Shown piece after piece: positions 56,544 to 64,000 of a DNA stretch of 64,000 bases. The stretch lies in assembly GCA_022825925.1 (NCBI GenBank), contig JAJDVW010000013.1:26686-90685 (forward strand), given 5' to 3'. The position numbers and the translations under genes were made by a program. The notes beneath the pieces were generated by a model. That model ran no database searches. It worked only from the letters and a program-made list of their open reading frames with translations, and was not told the DNA's origin. Origin of the DNA: Pseudomonadales bacterium. GTDB lineage: Bacteria > Pseudomonadota > Gammaproteobacteria > Pseudomonadales > Azotimanducaceae. Within the stretch, counting starts at the first letter, position 1. The number at the start of each line of letters is the position of its first letter.

Positions 56544-56951
56544 TCACGTCGCTTCGATCTCGTGGCGCGCCGCGGTGGCCAGAAAGGCCGAGCGGGTCAT
56601 GCGCCGCTGCTTGGCCTCGTCGTCGATCGCTTCGAGCAGGCCGCGGTCGAGGGAGATGTTGACCCGCCGCGAGGAACCGCGGTCCAGCAACAGGGGAATC
56701 AGCACCAGATCGGCCTCGCGCCGCCAGTCCGCCAGTTCCGGGTCGGCCTTGATGGCTTCGATCGAGCGGGGCTCCGGAATCGTCTCGCCGTCGTCCTCGA
56801 GACCCTCGACGTGGAAGGCCAGGGCTTCACCGCCTTGGCGCACGGCGTCGTCAACCGTGTCGCCGACCGATACGCAGCCCGGAAAGTCCGGAAAGCTGAC
56901 GCCGTAGCCGACCTCGGCTCGGTGGATGAAGGACACGTAGCGCATCGCCAT
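56544..56951 (-). CDS. hicB: HicB-family antitoxin
   Basis: The 135-aa protein has the HicB partial RNase-H-like fold (MRYVSFIHRAEVGYGVSFPDFPGCVSVGDTVDDAVRQGGEALAFHVE). It also has a C-terminal ribbon-helix-helix segment (RRVNISLDRGLLEAIDDEAKQRRMTRSAFLATAARHEI). It should neutralise HicA and bind the operator upstream of hicA. It follows hicA by 7 nt, the toxin-first order typical of hicAB. Confidence 0.92.
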   Translation of the reverse strand: MAMRYVSFIHRAEVGYGVSFPDFPGCVSVGDTVDDAVRQGGEALAFHVEGLEDDGETIPEPRSIEAIKADPELADWRREADLVLIPLLLDRGSSRRVNISLDRGLLEAIDDEAKQRRMTRSAFLATAARHEIEAT

Positions 56952-56958
56952 TTCCTCC

Positions 56959-57159
56959 TCAGGTATCCCAGCCGGCCTGCCGGTAGATCGACGCTACCGT
57001 GCCGCGCGGAATGTCCTTGTTCGGGTGCGGAATCGTGACCCGCCCCGCCTTCGCCGGGTGCGTGAACTGCCAGTGGCTTCCCTTTGTCGCGGCTTGCGCC
57101 CAACCGTCCTGCCGGAGCATGCGGATGAGCTTCGCACTGTTGCGTTCCACGCTTGCCAC
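56959..57159 (-). CDS. hicA: HicA-family mRNA interferase toxin
   Basis: This short protein has the dsRNA-binding-like HicA fold: SAKLIRMLRQDGWAQAATKGSHWQFTHP, then GRVTIPHPNKDIPRGTVASIYRQAGW. The catalytic His is in KGSHWQF. Two GTG starts are possible. GTG 57159 abuts the operator, whereas GTG 57150 (VERNSAKLI) gives the usual HicA length and leaves a short leader. It cleaves mRNA when HicB is lost. Confidence 0.9.
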   Translation of the reverse strand: MASVERNSAKLIRMLRQDGWAQAATKGSHWQFTHPAKAGRVTIPHPNKDIPRGTVASIYRQAGWDT

Positions 57160-57161
57160 TG

Positions 57162-57198
57162 TTGTGTATCAATATACACAATGCAGACGCTCGATCAA
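57162..57198 (-). promoter_or_regulatory. hicAB promoter overlapped by a perfect inverted repeat
   Basis: On the minus strand a -35 TTGATC (57193-57198) and a -10 TATATT (57171-57176) are 16 bp apart. The repeat TTGTGTAT-CAAT-ATACACAA (57162-57181) is perfect and covers the -10 and probable start point, as expected of a HicB autorepression site. Confidence 0.65.
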
Positions 57199-57243
57199 CC
57201 AGCTTGCGTCGGACCATCGGACCAGCCCGACACCCATGACGAC

Positions 57244-58548
57244 TTACAGCTCCCGCAGGAACTGCGCCTCGTACAGTGGCCAGTTGACCACGACATCCTC
57301 GGCGGGACCCCGCGGACTCGCCGTGAGCGTCACCGCCCGCCGCGGCGCGTAGCGCTGGATGTACGAGCTGAGGCTGCGGGCTCGCCCGCGCGCGCCGCTC
57401 TTCACTTCCACCGGGACGATCTCGCCGTCCGAGGCCTGGTGGAGGAACTCCACCTCGGCGCGCGACTCGGCCCAGCCGTAGGTAGGGTACGCGCCGCGTG
57501 CGCGCAGCTCCGTCTGCACGAAGTTCTCGGCCATGAACCCCTTGTAGGCGTACTTGGGGTCGCGCTGGACTTCGTAGGGCAGCCGCAGCATGTGGCGCAG
57601 GATGCCCACGTCGAACAGGAAGAGACGGAACCTGCTCTCCTTGGCCAGATGCGGCAGGGGCAGGGTGGGGCGGCAGTCGATGGGATGGCACTTCCAGGCG
57701 AGCTTGGCCTTGACCAGCCAGTCGATCGGGCCTTTCAGGTCCAGGTAGCTCCGGCGGCGTTCGACGATGCCCTTGAACCGGAACCGCTTCACCGAGCCGT
57801 CCTGCGTGGTCTGAAGCTGCCGCGGGATGCTGTGAAACACGGTCTCGATGTGCGCGGCGTGCAGCGGACCCGCGTACTTGCCGAAGTCCCGCTCGAAGCC
57901 GGCCACCAGGTCGCGGTGAATCGTATCCACGCGGGCGGCGCGTTCCCGGCTCGCGTCGTTCTGGAACCATGCCGCCACGGCCTCCGGCATGCCGCCGACG
58001 AAGCAGTAGTCGAGGAAGAGGGACCACAGACGCTCGTGCGCCGCAACGCTGTCGGAGCGCGACCGAAACGCCGCGAGCAGGCGGGTTTGCCCCGACGCCA
58101 TGACGAACTCCTCGAAGCAGAGCGGGAACAACTCGATCTGGCGCACCTTGCCGACCGGGAAGGAGGTCAGCAGCCCGATGTTCGAACCGGATGCGCAGAC
58201 GAACGCCTCGGGCGACAGGTCCGCGAAATACTTCAGCGAGTCCAGCGCCGCCTGGCACTCGCCCACCTCGTCCAGGAAGAGGAGGTCCCGGGCGAGGTCC
58301 ACGTCGGTGTCGAAGTGGAGTTCGATGTTGTCCACGACGGTCCTGGGCGCAAGGTCGCCCGCGAACAGCCTCGCGAGTTCCGGTGCGAGACGGAAGTCCA
58401 GGTGGTGGACCCGGCGGAACTCGCGCGGACCGAAGAGCTGGCGCACCAGGTACGTCTTGCCCGTCTGCCTGGCGCCGTCGAGAAGCACCGGCTTGCGCGT
58501 GGGCGCCCGTTTCCAGGCAAGCAGTTCGTCGTAGAGGAGGCGCTCCAT
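57244..58548 (-). CDS. AAA_14/DUF4143 ATPase
   Basis: The 434-aa protein has the AAA_14 N-terminus MERLLYDELLAWKRAPTRKPVLLDGARQTGKTYLVRQLFG (Walker A). Walker B-like DLLFLDEVGECQAALDSLKYF and FVCASGSNIGLL follow. The C-terminal DUF4143 domain is a restriction-enzyme-like fold ending in AESRAEVEFLHQASDGEIVPVEVKSGARGRARSLSSYI, with the E...EVK motif intact. Such genes are frequent in host-associated and anaerobic bacteria, and their function is unknown. Two palindromes lie 50-100 bp upstream. It sits between two toxin-antitoxin pairs. Confidence 0.85.
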   Translation of the reverse strand: MERLLYDELLAWKRAPTRKPVLLDGARQTGKTYLVRQLFGPREFRRVHHLDFRLAPELARLFAGDLAPRTVVDNIELHFDTDVDLARDLLFLDEVGECQAALDSLKYFADLSPEAFVCASGSNIGLLTSFPVGKVRQIELFPLCFEEFVMASGQTRLLAAFRSRSDSVAAHERLWSLFLDYCFVGGMPEAVAAWFQNDASRERAARVDTIHRDLVAGFERDFGKYAGPLHAAHIETVFHSIPRQLQTTQDGSVKRFRFKGIVERRRSYLDLKGPIDWLVKAKLAWKCHPIDCRPTLPLPHLAKESRFRLFLFDVGILRHMLRLPYEVQRDPKYAYKGFMAENFVQTELRARGAYPTYGWAESRAEVEFLHQASDGEIVPVEVKSGARGRARSLSSYIQRYAPRRAVTLTASPRGPAEDVVVNWPLYEAQFLREL

Positions 58549-58597
58549 GGACCAGCGTCGTCGCGGGCCAACCAGCCTGGAAGTATGTTAGTCAGAT

Positions 58598-58646
58598 TTT
58601 TATCCGCATAAAAGTTCCATTTTGACAGCTTTTTTTGCGCATAAAA
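58598..58646 (-). promoter_or_regulatory. Paired palindromic sites upstream of the DUF4143 ATPase gene
   Basis: Site 1, TTTTAT-CCGC-ATAAAA (58598-58613), is a perfect palindrome. Site 2, TTTTTT-GCGC-ATAAAA (58631-58646), differs by one base. Their centres are 33 bp apart, about three helical turns, in a conspicuously AT-rich patch. They look like a cooperative operator pair, but no regulator gene is adjacent. Confidence 0.55.
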
Positions 58647-58708
58647 GTACGATCATGCGGCCAGAACGCTGCTGCGTCCACGCTCGCCGATGGCACTCGA
58701 CTGAAGTG

Positions 58709-59161
58709 TCATCGGGATGCACGCTCGCCACGCAGGCGCTCCCTGAGGGCTGCTGGGGAGAGGATCGGGACCGGCATGCCTCCGTCCAATGCGAGCAGGT
58801 CCCGGTCGCCGCTCACCAGGGCATCCGCGCGGCCCACCACCGCCAGTTGCAGGAAGACAACATCCCCCGGGTCCCGGCAGTCCGGGACGCGAGTCGAGTC
58901 TGGAACGACGACGGACTCACACCATGGCAGGTACTCGGCGAGCAGGGTTTCACGTTCCTCCGCCGACAGGTGGAACTTCGGGTACGCGAGAACCCGGATC
59001 AGTTCGGAGACGGTTGCCCGGCTTGCCAGCGGTCGGATCCGTTCCTTTTGCCACGCCTCGTACAGCCACGCGAACCCACCGCCCAGGATCAGTGTGGAAA
59101 CCAGTACGTTGGTGTCGAGGACGAGCCGGGGCGCCTCGGTCAGCGTTCGCGCCGCGCCCAT
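58709..59161 (-). CDS. PIN-domain toxin (COG1569-type, VapC-like)
   Basis: The 150-aa PIN-fold ribonuclease has acidic motifs LVLDTNVLVS (first Asp), ATVSELIRVLAYPKF (Glu) and DALVSGDRDLLAL (Asp pair). The RVPDCRDPGDVVFLQLAVVGRADALVSGD stretch is typical of the COG1569 'putative toxin, PIN family' rather than of classical VapC. It overlaps the AbrB-type antitoxin gene by 22 nt and lies downstream of it, as expected for an antitoxin-first pair. Confidence 0.88.
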   Translation of the reverse strand: MGAARTLTEAPRLVLDTNVLVSTLILGGGFAWLYEAWQKERIRPLASRATVSELIRVLAYPKFHLSAEERETLLAEYLPWCESVVVPDSTRVPDCRDPGDVVFLQLAVVGRADALVSGDRDLLALDGGMPVPILSPAALRERLRGERASR

Positions 59162-59364
59162 GTGATCGCGTCTCCTACGTCCTGCTCCGTGATGCCCAAC
59201 TCGCGGAGCTTGTCACGCACGGCGTCGCCCTGATTGAGGCGCACCGGGGACAGCACGATGCTTCCGGAACGCTCGGTCACGTCGAAGTAAGACACGCCCG
59301 GGAAGGCGGACACGATGGCCTTGGGGAGCGTGAGCTGGTTCTTTGCCGTCAGCTTCGCTAGCAC
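59140..59364 (-). CDS. AbrB/SpoVT-type antitoxin
   Basis: The 74-aa protein begins at GTG 59364 after AAGGA. It has the swapped-hairpin AbrB pattern, [41 protein letters not shown], followed by a C-terminal helix ([23 protein letters not shown]) that would bind the PIN toxin. It presumably represses its own promoter, which is recognisable upstream. Confidence 0.88.
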   Translation of the reverse strand: MLAKLTAKNQLTLPKAIVSAFPGVSYFDVTERSGSIVLSPVRLNQGDAVRDKLRELGITEQDVGDAITWARRER

Positions 59365-59394
59365 GAGATTCCTTGAACTCGTCGGAAAAAGGAA

Positions 59395-59423
59395 ATCTTA
59401 CCCGTGTCGCTGGGGAGTGTCGA
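59395..59423 (-). promoter_or_regulatory. Promoter of the AbrB/PIN toxin-antitoxin pair
   Basis: On the minus strand a -35 TCGACA (59418-59423) and a -10 TAAGAT (59395-59400) are exactly 17 bp apart, about 30 bp before the GTG start. The divergent carboxylase gene starts 150 bp away. Confidence 0.55.
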
Positions 59424-59573
59424 GCTTGTGGGCCGGCGGTTGCGGCATACGGCGGTGCGCTCCCCGCGCGGTACCCGAGGCTGCACTCGACGACTCGGCG
59501 AGGGCATGTTGTCATGTTGTCTTGCCGTTCCGCCCTTGCGACACTCCCGTCGCTCAACCGGAGTCCCCCACGC

Positions 59574-61184
59574 ATGGCGATCCTGCGGTCGAAAGTCGAC
59601 GCCCGCGACCCGTCCTTTGCGGCCAACGCAGCCCATCACCGGCAACTGAGCGCGGACCTCAGGCAGCTCGTCGAGACGATCGCCCGCGGTGGCGACGAAC
59701 GTTCGCGCAAGCGCCACACCGGGCGCGGCAAGCTGTTGCCACGGGACCGGGTGCGCGGCCTCCTGGACCAGGGTTCGCCGTTTCTCGAGATCGGTCAGCT
59801 CGGCGGTTACGGCCTCTACGACGACGACATCCCCGGCGGCGGGATCGTCACGGGGATCGGGCGGGTGTCGGGCAGGGAGTGCGTGGTCGTCGCGAACGAT
59901 GCGACGGTGAAGGGCGGCACCTACTACCCGATCACCGTCAGGAAACACCTGCGCGCCCAGGAAGTCGCACTCGAGAACGGGCTGCCCTGCATCTATCTCG
60001 TGGACTCCGGCGGCGCCTTCCTGCCCATGCAGTCCGGCGTCTTCCCGGACAAGGACCACTTCGGCCGCATCTTCTACAACCAGGCCAACCTGTCCGCCGC
60101 CGGCATCCCGCAGCTTGCCGTCGTGATGGGCTCCTGCACCGCCGGCGGCGCGTACGTGCCCGCCATGTGCGACGTCGCGATCATCGTGCGCGGCCAGGGC
60201 ACGATCTTCCTCGGCGGGCCACCGCTCGTGAAGGCCGCGACCGGAGAGGAAGTGGATGCCGAGAGCCTCGGCGGCGGCGAGGTGCACTCGCGGATCTCAG
60301 GGGTCACGGACTACCTGGCCGAGAACGACGAGCACGCCCTCGCGCTCGCCCGGGAGGCGGTCGCCTCCAGCCACGTGCGCTATCGCCGCACCGTGGACGT
60401 GATGGAGTCGGAGGACCCCGCCCATCCCGTCGACGAACTCTACGGGGTGCTGCCCCGGGACACCCGTACCCCCTACGACGTGCGCGAGGTCATCGCGCGG
60501 CTCGTCGACGGCTCGGACTTCGACGAGTTCAAGCAGCTCTACGGCGACACCCTGGTGTGCGGCTTCGCGCGAATCTTCGGCGTCCCGGTCGGCATCCTCG
60601 CCAACAACGGCATCCTGTTCTCCGAGTCCGCCCTCAAGGGCGCGCACTTCATCCAGCTCGCGGACCGCCGCGGCGTACCCCTGCTGTTCCTGCAGAACAT
60701 CACCGGCTTCATGGTCGGGCAGAAGTACGAGAACCAGGGCATCGCCAAGGACGGCGCCAAGATGGTGACCGCCGTGGCCTGCGCGCGGGTACCCAAGTTC
60801 ACGGTCGTCATCGGCGGATCGTTCGGGGCCGGCAACTACGCGATGTGCGGTCGGGCGTACGGTGCGCGCATGCTGTGGACCTGGCCCAACACCCGCGTGT
60901 CGGTCATGGGCGGCGAGCAGGCCGCGCATGTCCTCGCCACGGTGCGGGGCGACGGCATGGCGGCGCGCGGGCAGGAGTGGGCGGAGGCGGACCGGGACGC
61001 GTTCATGGACGGCATCCGCGAACAGTACGAGCACGAGGGGCACCCGTACTTCGGCAGCGCGCGCCTGTGGGACGACGGGGTGATCGATCCGATCGACACC
61101 CGCCGCGTGGTCGGACTCGCGCTCACGATGGCGACCCGCGAACTGGACGTCGAGCCGAGCCGGTTCGGCATCTTCCGGATGTAG
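59574..61184 (+). CDS. Methylcrotonyl-CoA-type carboxylase, carboxyltransferase (beta) subunit
   Basis: From ATG 59574 ([20 protein letters not shown]) the product has 536 aa, the length of MccB/LiuB. Crotonase-fold landmarks are [76 protein letters not shown] and [15 protein letters not shown] with [18 protein letters not shown]. It carboxylates 3-methylcrotonyl-CoA in leucine degradation. Geranyl-CoA carboxylase is a close alternative. The ORF-track start at 59343 extends into the toxin-antitoxin promoter and was not used. The biotin-bearing subunit follows 13 bp later. Confidence 0.92.
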   Translation: MAILRSKVDARDPSFAANAAHHRQLSADLRQLVETIARGGDERSRKRHTGRGKLLPRDRVRGLLDQGSPFLEIGQLGGYGLYDDDIPGGGIVTGIGRVSGRECVVVANDATVKGGTYYPITVRKHLRAQEVALENGLPCIYLVDSGGAFLPMQSGVFPDKDHFGRIFYNQANLSAAGIPQLAVVMGSCTAGGAYVPAMCDVAIIVRGQGTIFLGGPPLVKAATGEEVDAESLGGGEVHSRISGVTDYLAENDEHALALAREAVASSHVRYRRTVDVMESEDPAHPVDELYGVLPRDTRTPYDVREVIARLVDGSDFDEFKQLYGDTLVCGFARIFGVPVGILANNGILFSESALKGAHFIQLADRRGVPLLFLQNITGFMVGQKYENQGIAKDGAKMVTAVACARVPKFTVVIGGSFGAGNYAMCGRAYGARMLWTWPNTRVSVMGGEQAAHVLATVRGDGMAARGQEWAEADRDAFMDGIREQYEHEGHPYFGSARLWDDGVIDPIDTRRVVGLALTMATRELDVEPSRFGIFRM

Positions 61185-61197
61185 CGCGGGTGCTCGG

Positions 61198-63138
61198 ATG
61201 ATCCGCACGCTCCTGATCGCGAACCGCGGCGAAATCGCCTGCCGCGTCATCCGCACCGCCCGCAGGTTGGGCATCGAGACGGTGGCGGTCTACTCCGACG
61301 CGGACGCGCGCGCCCCCCACGTGCGCCAGGCCGACGAGGCCATCCGCATCGGACCCGCGCCCGCCACGCGCAGCTATCTCGACATCGACGCCGTGCTCGG
61401 CGCGGTGGCGGCGACCGGCGCCGATGCCGTCCATCCCGGCTACGGGTTCCTGTCCGAGAACGCGGAGTTCGCGGACGCCTGCGCCGCGGCCGGCTGCATC
61501 TTCGTGGGGCCTTCGGCGGACGCCATTCGGGCCATGGGCTCGAAGATCCAGGCGAAGAAACTGGTAGACGAAGCGGGCACCCCGGTCGTGCCCGGCTACC
61601 TGGGTGACGACCAGGACGCCGACGCGCTCGCGCACCAGGCGGAGGCCGTCGGCTTCCCGCTCCTCATCAAGGCCTCGGCTGGCGGCGGCGGCAAGGGGAT
61701 GCGGCTCGTGACGAACGCAGCCGGGTTCGGCGCGGCTCTCGAAGGGGCGCGACGCGAGGCCCGGGCCGCCTTCGGCGACGACCGGATGCTGCTAGAACGG
61801 TTCCTGACGAGCCCCAAGCACATCGAGGTACAGGTGCTGGCGGACACCCACGGCAACACGCTGTACCTGTTCGAGCGGGACTGCTCGGTGCAGCGCCGCC
61901 ACCAGAAGGTGATCGAGGAGGCCCCTGCGCCCACGGTCGACGCGGCGCTCAGAACCCGGATGGGGGAGGCGGCGGTGCGGGCGGCGCGCGCCATCGACTA
62001 CGTCGGTGCCGGCACCGTCGAGTTCATCGCGGAGGCGGGCGAGTTCTACTTCATGGAGATGAACACGCGCCTGCAGGTGGAGCATCCAGTCACGGAAGCC
62101 ATCCTCGGCCTGGATCTCGTGGAGCAGCAGCTACGGGTCGCGGGCGGCGAGGCGCTGCCGTTCGGCCAGGACGACCTCGCCATACGCGGACACGCCATCG
62201 AGGCGCGGGTCTACTCGGAGAACGTACGGCGGAACTTCCTGCCCTCCACGGGCCGCCTGCATCGCGTCGCCTGGCCGCACACCGTGCGCGTGGACACCGG
62301 CGTCGAGACCGGGGCCGAGATCTCCGTGCACTACGACCCCATGATGGCGAAGGTCATCGCCCACGGGGCCGACCGCGCCGCCGCCGTCGTGGCGCTGCGC
62401 GAGGCGCTCCGCGAGACGGAGATCGTGGGCGTCGAGCACAACGTGCCGTACCTGCGCAACGTCCTCGCCCACGACCGCTTCCTCGATGGGACCTACACCA
62501 CCAGCCTGGCCGAGGACGAGGCCACCGCGCTCACGCCGCGCGACGACCCCCTGAGCGTGCTCGCGGCGGCGCTGGCGCTGGTGGCCGGCGTTCGGGACGC
62601 CGGGCCCTGGGACACCGCGGACGGCTTCCAAACCAACCTCGCGCGGGAGCAGCGCTTCACCCTGCGCCGCGGCAGGAAGCGGCTGGACGTGGACGTTACC
62701 CACGCCGGAGATGCCTACCACGTCGAGACGCCGGAAGGCGCCTTCGAGGCGCGCGACGTGGTCTTCGCCGACGAGCACCTGCATGCCCTCGTCGGCAACG
62801 TGCGCCTCTCGGCGGCCGTCTACCGGATCGGCAGCGACGTGTTCGTCGTCAAGGACGGCGCGACCGAACGCCTGCAGGTCCGCGTACTCGACGCCAGCGA
62901 TTTCAGGGCGGTCGCCAGCTCCGGGGGCAAGGTGACGGCGCCGATGCCGGGCAGCATCGCGGCAGTCTCCGTCGCCGTGGGCGATCGGGTGAAGGCCGGG
63001 CAGACGCTGGTCGTCCTGGAGGCCATGAAGATGGAGCACAACATCGTGGCGCCGGGCAACGGCAAGGTCGGCGCGCTCAACGTCGCCGCGGGCGAACGGG
63101 TTGAGGAAGGCGCGGAGCTCGTCGTACTGGCGGTGTAA
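61198..63138 (+). CDS. Methylcrotonyl-CoA-type carboxylase, biotin carboxylase/biotin carrier (alpha) subunit
   Basis: The 646-aa protein starts IRTLLIANRGEIACRVIRTARRLGI. It has the biotin carboxylase ATP-grasp domain (GGGGKGMRLV, RDCSVQRRHQKVIEEAPAP, EMNTRLQVEHPVTE) to about residue 450, a linker domain, and a C-terminal biotin carrier domain with EAMKMEHNIVAPG, in which Lys611 is biotinylated. With the beta subunit upstream it makes a complete carboxylase. In Pseudomonas liu operons the hydratase liuC lies between these two genes and liuA precedes them; neither is present. Confidence 0.93.
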   Translation: MIRTLLIANRGEIACRVIRTARRLGIETVAVYSDADARAPHVRQADEAIRIGPAPATRSYLDIDAVLGAVAATGADAVHPGYGFLSENAEFADACAAAGCIFVGPSADAIRAMGSKIQAKKLVDEAGTPVVPGYLGDDQDADALAHQAEAVGFPLLIKASAGGGGKGMRLVTNAAGFGAALEGARREARAAFGDDRMLLERFLTSPKHIEVQVLADTHGNTLYLFERDCSVQRRHQKVIEEAPAPTVDAALRTRMGEAAVRAARAIDYVGAGTVEFIAEAGEFYFMEMNTRLQVEHPVTEAILGLDLVEQQLRVAGGEALPFGQDDLAIRGHAIEARVYSENVRRNFLPSTGRLHRVAWPHTVRVDTGVETGAEISVHYDPMMAKVIAHGADRAAAVVALREALRETEIVGVEHNVPYLRNVLAHDRFLDGTYTTSLAEDEATALTPRDDPLSVLAAALALVAGVRDAGPWDTADGFQTNLAREQRFTLRRGRKRLDVDVTHAGDAYHVETPEGAFEARDVVFADEHLHALVGNVRLSAAVYRIGSDVFVVKDGATERLQVRVLDASDFRAVASSGGKVTAPMPGSIAAVSVAVGDRVKAGQTLVVLEAMKMEHNIVAPGNGKVGALNVAAGERVEEGAELVVLAV

Positions 63139-63148
63139 CGCGATCTTC

Positions 63149-63174
63149 GTAGCATCATGGCTACCATGTGCTAC
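63149..63174 (+). promoter_or_regulatory. Palindromic operator of the Phd/PIN toxin-antitoxin pair
   Basis: GTAGCA-T-CATGG-CTA-CCATG-TGCTAC is a 26-bp inverted repeat, perfect except for one unpaired T, 20 bp before the antitoxin ATG. Position and symmetry fit the autorepression site of a Phd/YefM antitoxin. Confidence 0.6.
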
Positions 63175-63194
63175 ATGCGCTATCCTTGCGCGCC

Positions 63195-63443
63195 ATGAGC
63201 AGAATCATTACCCAGCGGGAACTCCGCAACGACTCTGGCGCGATACTCCGCGACGTACAGGCCGGTCAGACGATCGTCGTCACCCGCAACGGCGTGCCTG
63301 CGGCGGAGCTGCGCGCGGTTCCCCGTCAGCGTTTCGCGTCCCGTGCCGTGATTGCCGAAGCGGCGCGATTTGCTCCGCGTGTCGACGCCGACGGCATGCG
63401 TGTCGATCTGGATGCCGTCGTGACACAGTCGGTCGATGGCTGA
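63195..63443 (+). CDS. Phd/YefM-family antitoxin
   Basis: From ATG 63195 the 82-aa protein has the Phd/YefM N-terminal DNA-binding fold, SRIITQRELRNDSGAILRDVQAGQTIVVTRNGVPAAELR. A C-terminal toxin-wrapping region follows (AEAARFAPRVDADGMRVDLDAV). Its 3' end overlaps the PIN toxin gene by 8 nt. The ORF-track start nine codons upstream would run toward the operator. Confidence 0.9.
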   Translation: MSRIITQRELRNDSGAILRDVQAGQTIVVTRNGVPAAELRAVPRQRFASRAVIAEAARFAPRVDADGMRVDLDAVVTQSVDG

Positions 63444-63837
63444 TCCGACCAGAGGACTGCTGGATACGTCGGTGGTGATCGACCACGATATCGTCGATCC
63501 AGCATCGCTCCCGGATGAGTCCGCCATAGCCGCCGTGACGCTTGCCGAACTCGCCGCCGGCCCCCACGCGACCGCCGACTCCGCCGAGAGGGCACGTCGT
63601 CAGGATCGTCTTCAGTGGGCGGCGGCCACGTGGGAGCCGCTGCCGCTCGATGCCGGGGCGGCGCGCGCCTACGGTCGCGTATTCGCGGCCACGAGGGCGG
63701 CGGGCCGGTCCAGCCGAACACGCCTGGCCGATCTGCTCATCGCCGCGACCGCAGCCGCCCACGGCCTGCCGCTCTACACCAGGAATCCCGGAGACTTCCT
63801 TGGCCTCGACGAGATCCTCGATGTCGTTGCCGTGTGA
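63436..63837 (+). CDS. PIN-domain toxin (VapC family)
   Basis: The 133-aa PIN ribonuclease has first-acid motif RGLLDTSVVIDHD, central Glu in ISAVTLAEL-type AAVTLAELAAGPHA, and the C-terminal acidic cluster RLADLLIAATAAAHGLPLYTRNPGDFLGLD. VapC toxins cut tRNA or rRNA. It is coupled to the upstream antitoxin by an 8-nt overlap. Its last codons are followed by a 12-bp direct repeat (GTTGCCGTGTGA twice) at the junction with a truncated gene on the other strand. Confidence 0.9.
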   Translation: MADPTRGLLDTSVVIDHDIVDPASLPDESAIAAVTLAELAAGPHATADSAERARRQDRLQWAAATWEPLPLDAGAARAYGRVFAATRAAGRSSRTRLADLLIAATAAAHGLPLYTRNPGDFLGLDEILDVVAV

Positions 63838-63852
63838 GTTGCCGTGTGACAA

Positions 63853-63991
63853 GAAGGCCCAGGTCGCGCCGCTCGGCATCTGCGAGGCGACGGTTGCCCG
63901 ACCGCGACAGGCCTTCGACCTCTGGTGCCGCGGGTGGCTCCGGTTTCAGTTGTCCGATCCGGACCAGATTCTCGAGTTCACGCGGCGCCAT
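63853..63991 (-). pseudogene. 5' remnant of a HEPN-like 'LENLxxIGxLK' family gene
   Basis: From ATG 63991 the frame reads MAPRELENLVRIGQLKPEPP then EVEGLSRSGNRRLADAERRDLG. This is the characteristic N-terminus of a family of about 130-150-aa HEPN-like proteins, in which a helix with FDLAYNAAHA should follow. Here, after about 46 residues, the frame runs instead into the antisense of the PIN toxin tail (ORF end QGSLRDSWCRAAG). The gene is therefore cut off at the toxin-antitoxin junction. Confidence 0.5.
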
Positions 63992-64000
63992 CTTCGCGAC

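Overview
The window reads as chromosomal DNA of a high-GC gammaproteobacterium, probably an uncultivated or marine/host-associated lineage. The strongest evidence is the block mtaD-ubiG-yciK facing gyrA-serC-pheA-hisC-tyrA-cmk-rpsA-ihfB-lapA (20.3-33.2 kb), a gene order established for gammaproteobacteria such as Pseudomonas. The habitat guess is inference, based on the high GC, NhaD, the leucine-catabolic carboxylase and the many toxin-antitoxin, Uma2, Rpn and DUF4143-type genes.

Layout. 0.1-1.2 kb: a frameshifted Rpn-family nuclease/transposase gene. 1.3-10.6 kb (minus): recC-recB-recD, tightly overlapped, with a Uma2-family gene upstream. 10.8-13.7 kb: argA and ilvD, overlapping. 13.8-20.2 kb: a transport cassette of a small secreted protein, a TonB-dependent receptor, a deletion remnant of a DUF1624 membrane acyltransferase, and an ABC exporter (ATPase plus two DUF3526-type permeases). 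20.3-33.2 kb: the conserved core block. In it mtaD, ubiG and the SDR are overlapped on the minus strand, and gyrA through lapA run on the plus strand; aroA is missing from its usual place between tyrA and cmk. 33.3-35.8 kb: cytochrome c', three tandem six-cysteine secreted proteins, and a b561-type cytochrome. 35.8-39.7 kb: NhaD, a ComEA-like protein, a WbpL-like sugar-phosphate transferase and an alpha/beta hydrolase.

The accessory region begins at 39.7 kb. It holds an ORC/Cdc6-like ATPase, copper export genes (a CopZ-like chaperone and CopA), an orphan oxidase subunit III, a DnaA-N-domain/DUF6642-like fusion, an SMP-30 lactonase and a DUF523-DUF1722 protein. Then comes a six-gene-length defence operon with 4-nt overlaps throughout, hsdM-hsdS-ptuA-ptuB-hsdR (47.7-56.3 kb), in which a Septu-like ATPase/HNH pair sits inside a type I restriction operon and HsdR carries a C-terminal LexA/UmuD-type S24 peptidase domain. 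It is followed by hicAB, a DUF4143-type ATPase, and an AbrB/PIN pair. The two subunits of a methylcrotonyl-CoA-type carboxylase (59.6-63.1 kb) are followed by a Phd/PIN pair and a truncated HEPN-like gene at the window end.

The two most unusual objects are the DnaA domain I fused to a DUF6642-like (caspase/CHAT-like) domain at 44.8-45.6 kb, and the HsdR-S24 fusion, which has an Ala-Gly dipeptide placed as in LexA self-cleavage sites. Most plus/minus 'ORFs' over 1000 aa on the strand opposite recB, recC, gyrA and copA are high-GC shadows and were left out. No rRNA, tRNA, CRISPR array or complete insertion sequence was recognised. No gene-free gap exceeds 300 bp; the largest (44480-44775, 296 bp, and 37167-37436, 270 bp) hold only the weak signals listed.
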